Below, one piece after another: positions 9,701 through 16,074 of a stretch of 64,000 nucleotides of DNA. Both the position numbers and the translations under genes were made by a program. Within the stretch, counting starts at the first letter, position 1; each line of letters starts with the position of its first letter. This DNA is from Spirochaetia bacterium (GTDB taxonomy: Bacteria; Spirochaetota; Spirochaetia; Treponematales; Rectinemataceae): assembly GCA_029975555.1 (NCBI GenBank), contig JARKOY010000175.1, positions 1-64,000 of the forward strand, read 5' to 3'. A model generated the notes under the pieces. It was not told the origin of the DNA. It did no database searches and saw only the letters and a list, made by a program, of their open reading frames with translations.

Positions 9701-10063
9701 GACAGCGCCCGCGCCCTCGTCGACATGGGCTGCACCCTCTACGCATCCCGCGGCACCGCCCAGTTCCTAAAGAAATACGGGATCGAAGTCACCCCGCTCT
9801 ACTGGCCCCTCCAGAAAGCCGAGCCCAACATCCTCACCATGATGCACAGGCGCGAGTTCGATCTCGTCATCAACATCCCCAAGAACAACCTCAAGCGCGA
9901 ACTCCAGAACGACTACCTCATCCGACGGCTCGCCGTCGACCTCAACATCCCGCTCTTCACCAACATCAAGACGGCCCGCCAGTACATCGAGTCCCTGACC
10001 TACGCCAAGCAGCACGGCCTCGAGATAAAGGCATGGGAAGAATACCGCGAAAAAGAGGGCTAG
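6752..10063 (+). CDS. carB: Carbamoyl-phosphate synthase large subunit
   Basis: A 1103-residue synthetase subunit: two ATP-grasp halves (about 20-410 and 570-950), the oligomerisation domain between them (about 430-560), and a C-terminal MGS-like allosteric domain (about 960-1090). The first half begins with KVLILGSGGLKIGQAGEFDY. The second has SGPYRIGSSVEFDWCAVSAV and VRPSYVLSGAAMNVA. These blocks, VVKMPRWDLSKF and QFSFSRLHGADPVLG match the CAD/CPS2-like type found in eukaryotes and Bacteroidetes more closely than the Escherichia coli type, as judged from memory of those sequences. The 4-bp overlap with carA indicates one operon. The gene is intact. Confidence 0.97.
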   Translation: MKSSTAKKTRPAPVDPKLRSIPVKKVLILGSGGLKIGQAGEFDYSGSQALKALREEGIRTVLINPNIATNQTSEGMADATYFLPLTPEFVTQVIEKERPDGILLSFGGQTALNCGLELHKSGVLYKYAVEVLGTPVEAIELTEDRQLFASHLRSLGLKTPASMAARSLEEAVAHAASIGYPVMLRAGFALGGAGSGICKNERQLRARAEKAFAVSPQVLVEEWLGGWKEIEYEVVRDGADNCIAVCNMENIDPLGIHTGESIVVAPSQTLTDDEYHSLRTIALKLIRSLGIVGECNIQYALDPHSQEYRIIEVNARLSRSSALASKATGYPLAYIAAKLALGFSLTDLRNRITGVTTACFEPALDYCVVKMPRWDLSKFKNVDRRLGSEMKSVGEVMAIGRTFEEALQKAVRMTGIGEFGLQSDAKRRKVLPDDLTRALSSPTDKRLFAVYQALAEGWTIKRIARLTGIDPWFISKIAAIKDCEEALKAAARGSAGPVRSASNAALLAKAKRLGFSDAGIAHLVGCSEQEIRSWRESIGLRPAIKQIDTLAAEYPAQTNYLYATYGYASEHGAHEAPASDIKPSHGSTLVIGSGPYRIGSSVEFDWCAVSAVETCRKLGRSTIMVNCNPETVSTDYDVCDRLYFEELSFERIMDIYDFEEPSGILLSMGGQIANNLALKLFDAGALVLGTSPINIDRAEDRHKFSSLLDELGIDQPAWEELTTPQEAYAFAEKVGYPVLVRPSYVLSGAAMNVAWDSQSLGSFLSLAADISSEHPVVISKFIEHAKEIEIDAVAKHGKLLYHAMTEHIENAGVHSGDATVVFPAQRLYIETVRKILRITEKIAAALDITGPFNIQFVAQQNHVMVIECNLRASRSFPFCSKVSRVNMIDLATRAILGEDVHCSVNAIYDQPWVGVKAAQFSFSRLHGADPVLGVEMASTGEVGCIGSELNDAFMKAMVSVGYAPRIKKLLLSTGPLEDKLEFVDSARALVDMGCTLYASRGTAQFLKKYGIEVTPLYWPLQKAEPNILTMMHRREFDLVINIPKNNLKRELQNDYLIRRLAVDLNIPLFTNIKTARQYIESLTYAKQHGLEIKAWEEYREKEG

Positions 10064-10193
10064 GGCTGCGCCGCGGGGCTATTCCGTCGTCTCCGTTTGG
10101 ATTTCTAGGTTCTGTATACTTTCTCACGCGTAGCTTTGGGATAAAGTTCATACAAAAATGGATTCATGGCATTTATTTTTGAAATAATTTTTT

Positions 10194-10909
10194 AGGGGCT
10201 GTAGTAGATAAGGAACCATGATATATTATTTTTGTGAATATAACTCATTGCAAGCTAAGTAAAAATATGCAATATCGCTTGCTCGAGCTTTTTGTGCTAG
10301 AAGTAACCGCTCGTTCCGCGGCAAACATTCTTGGTATTCAACCTAATACCGCAGCTCTTTTCTACAGAAAAATACGTCAAGGTATCGCCTTTCGTCTTGC
10401 CAAAGAAGCTCATGCAATATTCCAAGGGGACATTGAAATCGATGAAAGTTACTTCGGCGGTGTTCGTAAAGGCATGCGAGGTCGTGGCGCAGCTGGAAAG
10501 GTGGTTGTCTTTGGTATGCTAAAGCGCCAAGGTAAGGTGTATACCGTGGTAGTAGAGAATACCAAGACAAAGACGCTCATGAACGAAATAGCCCTTAACA
10601 TCAAGCCAGATAGCGTCGTTTATACAGACGCCTATCATAGTTACGATGCATGAGATGTAAGTGAATTTCATCATCATCGAATCAATCATTCAGAGGAATT
10701 TGCTGATGAGAAGCGTCCTATCAACGGCATAGAAAACTTCTTGAATCAAGCCAAACGAGTCTTAAGAACGTACAATGGAATTGATAAGAAATACTTTCCC
10801 TTGTTTCTTAAAGAATGTGAGTTCCGTTTCAACTATGGAACACCCAAAAATCACCTCAAGGTCCTAAGGAAATGCTGTTCGGTTTAAAGCCTTATCTACT
10901 ACAGCCCCT
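10194..10909 (+). mobile_element. IS1595-family insertion sequence (broken transposase)
   Basis: A 716-bp element with 20-bp perfect terminal inverted repeats: AGGGGCTGTAGTAGATAAGG at 10194-10213 and its complement at 10890-10909. It carries one transposase frame on the plus strand. IS1595-type elements normally duplicate 8 bp of target. The flanks (AATTTTTT left, CTAAGTAT right) do not match, so the duplication has decayed or the right flank is rearranged. The right side has two more related ends. The element sits between carB and an integron-cassette island and is AT-richer than carB. Confidence 0.85.
10234..10887 (+). pseudogene. IS1595-family (ISXO2-like) transposase with internal stop
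   Basis: The frame encodes 217 codons interrupted by TGA at 10651-10653. The first part contains the DDE-type catalytic block DIEIDESYFGG and the second-strand motif VVYTDAYHSYDA. After the stop the same frame continues with DVSEFHHHRINHSEEFADEK and INGIENFLNQAKR, the normal C-terminal portion. Relatives as I recall them read DALDVSEF here, so one T-to-G change (TTA to TGA) explains the stop. A usually conserved Trp is also Leu in ENFLNQ. The product is probably inactive unless UGA is read through. Confidence 0.85.
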
Positions 10910-10977
10910 CTAAGTATATCATCACACTTTATCTAGTACAGCCCTAAGAATTTCAAAAGCTTATTCGCGACAGCTCT
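10890..10977. repeat. Three stacked IS-end-like repeats
   Basis: Besides the true right end of the insertion sequence (10890-10909), two diverged copies follow: CTTTATCTAGTACAGCCCT at 10927-10945 and GCTTATTCGCGACAGCTCT at 10959-10977. All three share TTAT-N5-ACAGC, with start-to-start distances of 37 and 32 bp. They look like ends of earlier related insertions at nearly the same place. Convincing left-hand partners for copies two and three were not found in the stretch after carB. Confidence 0.55.
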
Positions 10978-11025
10978 CTACCTTATCATTTTTCTCTTTC
11001 CTTGAGGGGTGTTGTGAAGTAGAAT

Positions 11026-12441
11026 ATGTTAGACGATGGATTTCAGCGCCACAATCTTAAGGATGGCCGGGCCATGCTGATAGTTGAACACAGAGCGTTT
11101 CATCTTTATCGTGAGGACGCATATCGGGAGTACTGTTGGAGCGTTGACGCCTACGGGGCCTATCAACCAGCATCCTTCATCTACCTATGCTTTGAAGCCT
11201 TCAGGGATGCGTGTACTGAGTATGGTCTTCAACTTGTGTATCGTTCGGCTGACACAATGCAACAACACTTCCCCTGGAGGTGTGAGCGAGATTCAGTGTC
11301 GGAGAAGGCGCCACATCGGGGTCTCATTCTGCGGATAGAAGGCGATGAAGACGTCGCCGCGGCCACAGAAGCACTCCATGAAGGCCGCAACGTCATCGCT
11401 CTTATTCCGAGTGAGCTTCTTGGCCTCTTCTACCCCAAAGATGATGCACGGATGGAAAGAGCCAAAGCAAACATCGCGAAGATCGGCGCAAATCCAAGAG
11501 ACTGGGAATTCCGATCACTAGCGAATGCCTGGATACCAGTGCGCTGGGTTGAAATCGAAACCGACATGCCGGGTCGCTTGTTTGTAACGCGTGATGCCTT
11601 CCTCAGCGACGGCTATTTCATGAAGGGTTACGGATATTCTGACGATAACCTTGCACAGATCAAAGCCTTGATACAAGCCTTTGCTTGTTTCAAGTCCAAT
11701 CTCCTCCGCATGTCGTACCGCAACACAGTCAATAGCTGGCCGACGGGAGAGCCTCTGACGGTCCTTGTTGATGTCTGGAATCACGGCCCCGACCTTACCC
11801 AGGCGCTGATAACCCTGAATATCGGCCGCGAATTCGAGCCATTAAGTCCACTGGACCGGAAGATCCCTCCACTGCGGAGTCTGGAGCGCGCAAGCTTTGC
11901 CCTCCAAGTAGTTCCACGGGTTGACGGAGATATGTCGCTTATGATTGGTGCAACGGCCTCACTCCCCGAAGGGCGTAGCTGTCAGGTCGTTTTTGCTCCG
12001 CTGAGGCTTAGCATTGTTCCTGCCGTCGGTTCGTCTCAGCGATCATCTGCACCTGAGGATGATCCAACACTCAAGCGGCTTGTCGCCGTGTTCCGCGATG
12101 CCCAAATGCTATCGGAGGTTGAATCACTTCCCGAACTTGTCCGGGTTGACACCCGGGCATGCCTGAATCGAATACGCGTCCTTACGGAAAGGATTGTCCT
12201 TCAGGTTCTAGATAAGTGCAGCATCACTTGCCGGGATAAAAACCTGGCGGCAGGAATAGCAACACTGAGAGACGAACACGTGGTCTCTGCTCGAGCAGTA
12301 AGCTATCTACATACTATCAGAGTGATTGGGAATATTGCGTCACACGCGGCGTCTGAACCCCTCAGTGAGGCAGACGTGCGAATAGTCTCGTACGCTCTTG
12401 CGTGCGTAGTTGAGGAGTTTATGGACCGAAGACTGTTATGA
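11026..12441 (+). CDS. Cassette-encoded protein with DUF4145-like C-terminus, unknown function
   Basis: A 471-residue cytoplasmic protein without signal peptide or membrane segments. Residues about 250-340 look like a beta-sandwich. The last about 100 residues, with ACLNRIRVLTERIVLQVLDK and LHTIRVIGNIASHAA, fit the helical DUF4145 fold that is common near restriction and defence genes. The function is not known. The ORF can start at 11026, overlapping the cassette junction GTTAGAC. The ATG at 11074 may be the real start: it lies wholly inside the cassette and follows AAGGATGG at good spacing. An attC site follows 18 bp after the stop, marking this as an integron gene cassette. Confidence 0.7.
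   Translation: MLDDGFQRHNLKDGRAMLIVEHRAFHLYREDAYREYCWSVDAYGAYQPASFIYLCFEAFRDACTEYGLQLVYRSADTMQQHFPWRCERDSVSEKAPHRGLILRIEGDEDVAAATEALHEGRNVIALIPSELLGLFYPKDDARMERAKANIAKIGANPRDWEFRSLANAWIPVRWVEIETDMPGRLFVTRDAFLSDGYFMKGYGYSDDNLAQIKALIQAFACFKSNLLRMSYRNTVNSWPTGEPLTVLVDVWNHGPDLTQALITLNIGREFEPLSPLDRKIPPLRSLERASFALQVVPRVDGDMSLMIGATASLPEGRSCQVVFAPLRLSIVPAVGSSQRSSAPEDDPTLKRLVAVFRDAQMLSEVESLPELVRVDTRACLNRIRVLTERIVLQVLDKCSITCRDKNLAAGIATLRDEHVVSARAVSYLHTIRVIGNIASHAASEPLSEADVRIVSYALACVVEEFMDRRLL
11028..11034 (+). other. Integron recombination core site (left cassette boundary)
   Basis: GTTAGAC fits the GTTRRRY core at which integron integrases join cassettes (cut after the first G). It lies at the 5' edge of the first cassette gene. 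The sequence to its left does not fold into an attC arm pair, so it may be an attI-like or truncated site. Alone the heptamer is weak. It gains weight from the two attC sites downstream. Confidence 0.5.
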
Positions 12442-12459
12442 TGAGTTTGGCCATACCCC

Positions 12460-12511
12460 GTCTAACAACCGGTTGCAGAGGACGGCCCGCCGCTGAACCG
12501 GGCCGTTAGGC
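12460..12511 (+). other. attC recombination site 1
   Basis: A 52-bp site bounded by GTCTAAC (RYYYAAC, 12460-12466) and GTTAGGC (GTTRRRY, 12505-12511). Inside, CCGGTTGCAG pairs with CTGAACCGG except for one unpaired G. That is the extrahelical base characteristic of single-stranded attC folding. It lies immediately after the first cassette gene in the normal orientation. Confidence 0.85.
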
Positions 12512-12549
12512 ACATACTGTGCTTATTGCAATTATGGAGGAAAAAACCA

Positions 12550-13122
12550 ATGGACCAAAACGAGGTCGCAATTGCTTTTGACATGGTTCTTGAAGAAATA
12601 GAGAACGCTATTGCGGCGCTGAATCGAGAAGGAGGTCAAGCCTTCCAAGTGGGCAAATATGATGTGGCAAAGGAGTTGATGGAAAAAGGCTCGCAGATGA
12701 CTGCATTTCGCACAAAGGTTGTTGATCTTCAAAGGGAATGGCTTAACATTTTTGCGATTGTTGTGCCTCCAAGGGGTCGGAAGCAAAGTAAAAAGGTGGC
12801 CGAAAGATTAAAGCGTGGTCTTAGAACACCAGAAGACGAATTTCGCATACCTATACTACAAAGTCTGGTAGATTTGGGTGGTTCTGCTCCTATGACCGAA
12901 GTCCTTGATAGACTGGAAAGGACGATGAAGGATCGGCTAAACGCTTATGACCGCTTGCCTTTGCCCTCAGACCCTACCCAGGTCCGTTGGCGCAATACCG
13001 CTCAGTGGTCTCGAAACGCAATGGTAAAAGAGGGTTTGCTTGCCTCAGATTCCCCACGTGGAGTGTGGGAGATAACTTCGGCGGGTAGAAGATGGCTTGC
13101 CGCTGCTATCGAACAGAAATAA
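12550..13122 (+). CDS. Mrr N-terminal-like winged-helix protein (cassette-encoded)
   Basis: A 190-residue soluble protein. Residues 1-70 are helical. The C-terminal half begins near DEFRIPILQSLVDLGGSA and ends with RGVWEITSAGRRWLAAA. That pattern matches the Mrr_N winged-helix domain, which usually guides Mrr-type restriction endonucleases to DNA. No nuclease domain is present, so this is a stand-alone DNA-binding-type module. ATG 12550 is chosen over an upstream TTG because GGAGG lies 9 nt before it. The gene is framed by attC sites on both sides and is therefore the second cassette. Role unknown. A regulatory or defence accessory role is inferred. Confidence 0.7.
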   Translation: MDQNEVAIAFDMVLEEIENAIAALNREGGQAFQVGKYDVAKELMEKGSQMTAFRTKVVDLQREWLNIFAIVVPPRGRKQSKKVAERLKRGLRTPEDEFRIPILQSLVDLGGSAPMTEVLDRLERTMKDRLNAYDRLPLPSDPTQVRWRNTAQWSRNAMVKEGLLASDSPRGVWEITSAGRRWLAAAIEQK

Positions 13123-13130
13123 TACAGTGC

Positions 13131-13214
13131 GCCTAACAACTCGCTGCAGCCGACTGTTCTCTCGGCTCGCTTCGCTCGCCTCGGTCGCAGCGGCTGAGCT
13201 CGGTGCCGTTCTAC
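13131..13214 (+). other. attC recombination site 2
   Basis: Begins with GCCTAAC (13131-13137). GCTGCAGCCG (13143-13152) pairs with CGGCTGAGC (13191-13199) leaving one extrahelical G, exactly as in attC 1. The loop between them contains a CG-rich palindrome. The right core reads GTTCTAC (13208-13214), which departs from GTTRRRY after GTT. Those bases belong to the sequence following the last cassette, so this probably marks the right end of the array. Confidence 0.72.
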
Positions 13215-13247
13215 GGACGCGCTTTAAAAATGAGGTAAGATGTTTAC

Positions 13248-15032
13248 ATGCGGAAGAGCAAGAGCCTTAGATCCGAACTTCTGATAAATTTCATTGTCGT
13301 GGAGTTGATATCTCTTCTATTGGTAGACAGTATCTCCTATTTGTGGATAGAAGACCTTCTGAATCGCAGGATCAGCGAATCGACGGTGGAGACGCTCAAG
13401 CAGATCGATAGAAATATTTCTGCGCTTTTTGGCGATCTCGATGATATTTCCCTTTACACAATTTCAAACCGATATGTAAGAGTTTTTCTGAAATTGGACA
13501 AGCGTGAAGAGAAAAAAATTGCGCAAACGCTGATCAATATTAATGAAGAATACGCCAACCTTATGAACTCCAAAAGCTATGTCTCTTCGATCAATATAAT
13601 CGGCGACAATGGATTGACCTACGAGACCGCAGTGCCCAAATACAGCTCGCCCAACGAAGATATAATTAAATACACCAGCCATCTTCCCATGGATGGAAGC
13701 TTTATAATCACGCCAACTTACATTAAGTATTATCAGAATCTAGGACTTCAATACATTATTTCTTTCTGTCGCCAGATAAACGACATGAACAACCTCAATA
13801 AAAGGCTCGGTACGCTGAGCATCGATATCAGCGAGAAAAAGCTCAGCGAAATATATAGCGATGTGCAATTGGGTAGCTCTGGTTTTATATTTATCGTGAA
13901 CCGGGAAGGGACAATCGTATCGCATCCCAGGAAAGAGGAATTATGTAAATATGTGGGCAACCAGCCCTACTTTGGGGAGATTTTCAGAAAAGGTGAAGGT
14001 TTTAGCCGGCTCAAAATCGAGGGGAAAGATACGCTGGTCACTTATTATTGTTCCCCTCGATACAATCTTGCTTTTATCGGCATGGTACCCTTCGCCGAAC
14101 TGATGCGTGAGACGATTTCCATACGCAACGTGCTCTCGCTCGTGGCGCTCGCGGTTTCCATCTTTGCTGTTTTTATCTTTTTCAGAATCGCTGAAGGCAT
14201 CACCAATCCCATCAACTTGATAATCGAGCGCATGAAAAAAGTCGAGAACGGCGACATGAATGTCGTCGTGGATATCCAGAGAAATGACGAAATAGGCTTG
14301 CTTGGGAAAAACTTCAACAACATGATAAAGCGGATCAAATATCTGATCGAAGAAGTATACAAGGCGCAGATCAAAAACAAGGAAGCGGAGCTCAGGGCGC
14401 TGCAAGCCCAAATAAATCCTCATTTCCTTTATAATACGCTCGATGTCATCTACTGGACTTCCCGCATTGAGAAAGCCGAAAAAACAGGTTCGCTCGTAAC
14501 GGCACTCGCCAAGCTCTTCCGATTGGGGCTCAACAACGGCAACGAGATAACGACAATCGCGAAGGAAGTTGAATATCTGAATTACTATCTTGCCATTCAG
14601 AAGGTCAGGTATGAAAAGGAGCCAAATATAATCATTAACGTTGATCCTTCTATATTTAAATATAAAACAATAAAACTGATCCTCCAGCCTATCGTGGAAA
14701 ATGCCTTGATCCACGGAATCGCCGACCTCGGTGAAGATGGCGCCATCGAAGTCACAGGACGAGAACTAGATAGTGATATTGTCTTTACTATCTGCGACAA
14801 TGGCACGGGTATGAGCGATGCAAAAATAGCCTCTATATTCCTCAATGATACGGACACAGAAAAAGGTTATGGTATCAAAAACGTGCATGAAAGGATTAAG
14901 CTTTTTTTCGGCGAGAAATATGGGTTATCAATTACGAGCCAAGAAGGCAGCGGCACCAAAGTTGAGATACGAATACCGAAGATAATCAATTTCAACGGTG
15001 GGAATATCGATGATAAAGATTTTGGTCGTTGA
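13248..15032 (+). CDS. YesM-type sensor histidine kinase
   Basis: A 594-residue membrane sensor with a first transmembrane helix (about 10-33), a large extracytoplasmic dCache-like domain (about 35-285), a second helix (about 293-315), HAMP (about 318-370), and a LytS/YesM-type kinase core. The phosphoacceptor His392 lies in QINPHFLYNTLD. The ATP-binding part shows PIVENALIHGI and the CDNGTGM G1 box. It is followed by its response regulator with a 23-bp overlap. It presumably senses an oligosaccharide or the loaded binding protein and controls the convergent GH1/GH130/transporter genes. Directly upstream is the last attC site. Confidence 0.93.
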   Translation: MRKSKSLRSELLINFIVVELISLLLVDSISYLWIEDLLNRRISESTVETLKQIDRNISALFGDLDDISLYTISNRYVRVFLKLDKREEKKIAQTLININEEYANLMNSKSYVSSINIIGDNGLTYETAVPKYSSPNEDIIKYTSHLPMDGSFIITPTYIKYYQNLGLQYIISFCRQINDMNNLNKRLGTLSIDISEKKLSEIYSDVQLGSSGFIFIVNREGTIVSHPRKEELCKYVGNQPYFGEIFRKGEGFSRLKIEGKDTLVTYYCSPRYNLAFIGMVPFAELMRETISIRNVLSLVALAVSIFAVFIFFRIAEGITNPINLIIERMKKVENGDMNVVVDIQRNDEIGLLGKNFNNMIKRIKYLIEEVYKAQIKNKEAELRALQAQINPHFLYNTLDVIYWTSRIEKAEKTGSLVTALAKLFRLGLNNGNEITTIAKEVEYLNYYLAIQKVRYEKEPNIIINVDPSIFKYKTIKLILQPIVENALIHGIADLGEDGAIEVTGRELDSDIVFTICDNGTGMSDAKIASIFLNDTDTEKGYGIKNVHERIKLFFGEKYGLSITSQEGSGTKVEIRIPKIINFNGGNIDDKDFGR

Positions 15033-16074
15033 TGATGAAAAGATGATCCGAGATGGTATCGTGATGACGATGCCATGGAACGAGATCGGTATGGAGGTCG
15101 TCGGTTCGGCGAGCGATGGCCTTAAGGCCCTTGAGATGATTCAGAAATTCAAGCCGCACATCGTCCTCACCGATATCCGTATGCCCAAGTTGGACGGCAT
15201 TGAACTGCTCAAAGCCAGCAAAGCGTTGATACCTTCGACGGTGTTTGTGATGTTGAGCGGATATGACGATTTTGTTTACGCTCAGCAGGCGATAAAATAT
15301 GGAGCCGTCGATTATCTCCTGAAACCCTTATCGGAGGACGAGCTGAAAAAAATCCTCATGAAGCTCAAAAAAGAGCTCGAAAACGAGATAAGCGGTTATT
15401 GCCAGCACCTCGCGATAAAAAAACTCATCAACAAAGAACTGGAGCTGTTTTACCTAGCGGTTAAAAACGGCGACAAGCATAACGCTCTGCTCCGTCTTGG
15501 CGATATTGTGGATAATTCGGCACTGAAGGAGTTGCAACTCGATCAGTACAGGAGAATTATCATCGAGATAATGTATTCATTGCTCGACATCTCCAACAAA
15601 GCACCTTTCAATCTGAGCGAGAGGGCGCTCCTGGACGGCTTTGCGCTGGAAGAAGTGCTAATTGGATATACAGACCTCGCGGAGATCAAGGATTGGCTGT
15701 ATCGCTTCACCGAAAATATGATGGATAGACTCCATGAATATACCGAAGGCAATTACCAGTTCATGCTCAAGAAGGCGATCGAGTTTGTGGAAGCCCACTT
15801 TGATGAGGACATCTCCGTCAAAGACGTGGCTACTTCCCTTTTCCTGAGCCCCAATTACTTCAGCCATATTTTCAAGAAAGCCAAAGGAGAATGCTTTACG
15901 GATTATCTCAACCGGGTAAGAATAGAGGAGGCAAAAAAGATCCTTTCACAGAGAACCAATAAAGTTTACGAAGTCGCGGAAATGGTGGGGTATCACGACT
16001 ACAAATATTTTTCGAGCGTCTTCAAGAAATATGTCGGAGTGTCCCCGACTCGATTCAAGGGTGATTCCGACTAG
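15010..16074 (+). CDS. YesN-type response regulator with AraC DNA-binding domain
   Basis: A 354-residue regulator: receiver domain (1-120) with acidic pocket VVDDE and phosphoacceptor Asp55 in LTDIRMPKLDG, a linker of about 130 residues, and two AraC helix-turn-helix motifs at the C-terminus (SVKDVATSLFLSPNYFSHIF and VYEVAEMVGYHDYKYFSSVF). The start at ATG 15010 gives the canonical MIKILVVDDE opening; a GTG 12 bp upstream is possible. It overlaps the kinase gene and forms a two-component pair. Its 3' end overlaps the convergent GH1 gene by 20 bp. Confidence 0.94.
   Translation: MIKILVVDDEKMIRDGIVMTMPWNEIGMEVVGSASDGLKALEMIQKFKPHIVLTDIRMPKLDGIELLKASKALIPSTVFVMLSGYDDFVYAQQAIKYGAVDYLLKPLSEDELKKILMKLKKELENEISGYCQHLAIKKLINKELELFYLAVKNGDKHNALLRLGDIVDNSALKELQLDQYRRIIIEIMYSLLDISNKAPFNLSERALLDGFALEEVLIGYTDLAEIKDWLYRFTENMMDRLHEYTEGNYQFMLKKAIEFVEAHFDEDISVKDVATSLFLSPNYFSHIFKKAKGECFTDYLNRVRIEEAKKILSQRTNKVYEVAEMVGYHDYKYFSSVFKKYVGVSPTRFKGDSD

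Noticed and set aside
8902-10182. Long plus-strand frame (426 codons) inside and past carB
   Set aside because: Arg/Pro/His-rich translation with no family pattern, in a shifted frame of an intact, highly conserved carB; a GC-rich shadow frame.
10064-10193. Left-hand partners for the second and third IS-end-like repeats
   Set aside because: The best match (around GGATAAAG at 10139-10146) agrees at too few positions to be called an end.
10186-10917. 8-bp target duplication flanking the IS1595-type element
   Set aside because: Flanks AATTTTTT and CTAAGTAT differ completely, so no duplication is claimed.
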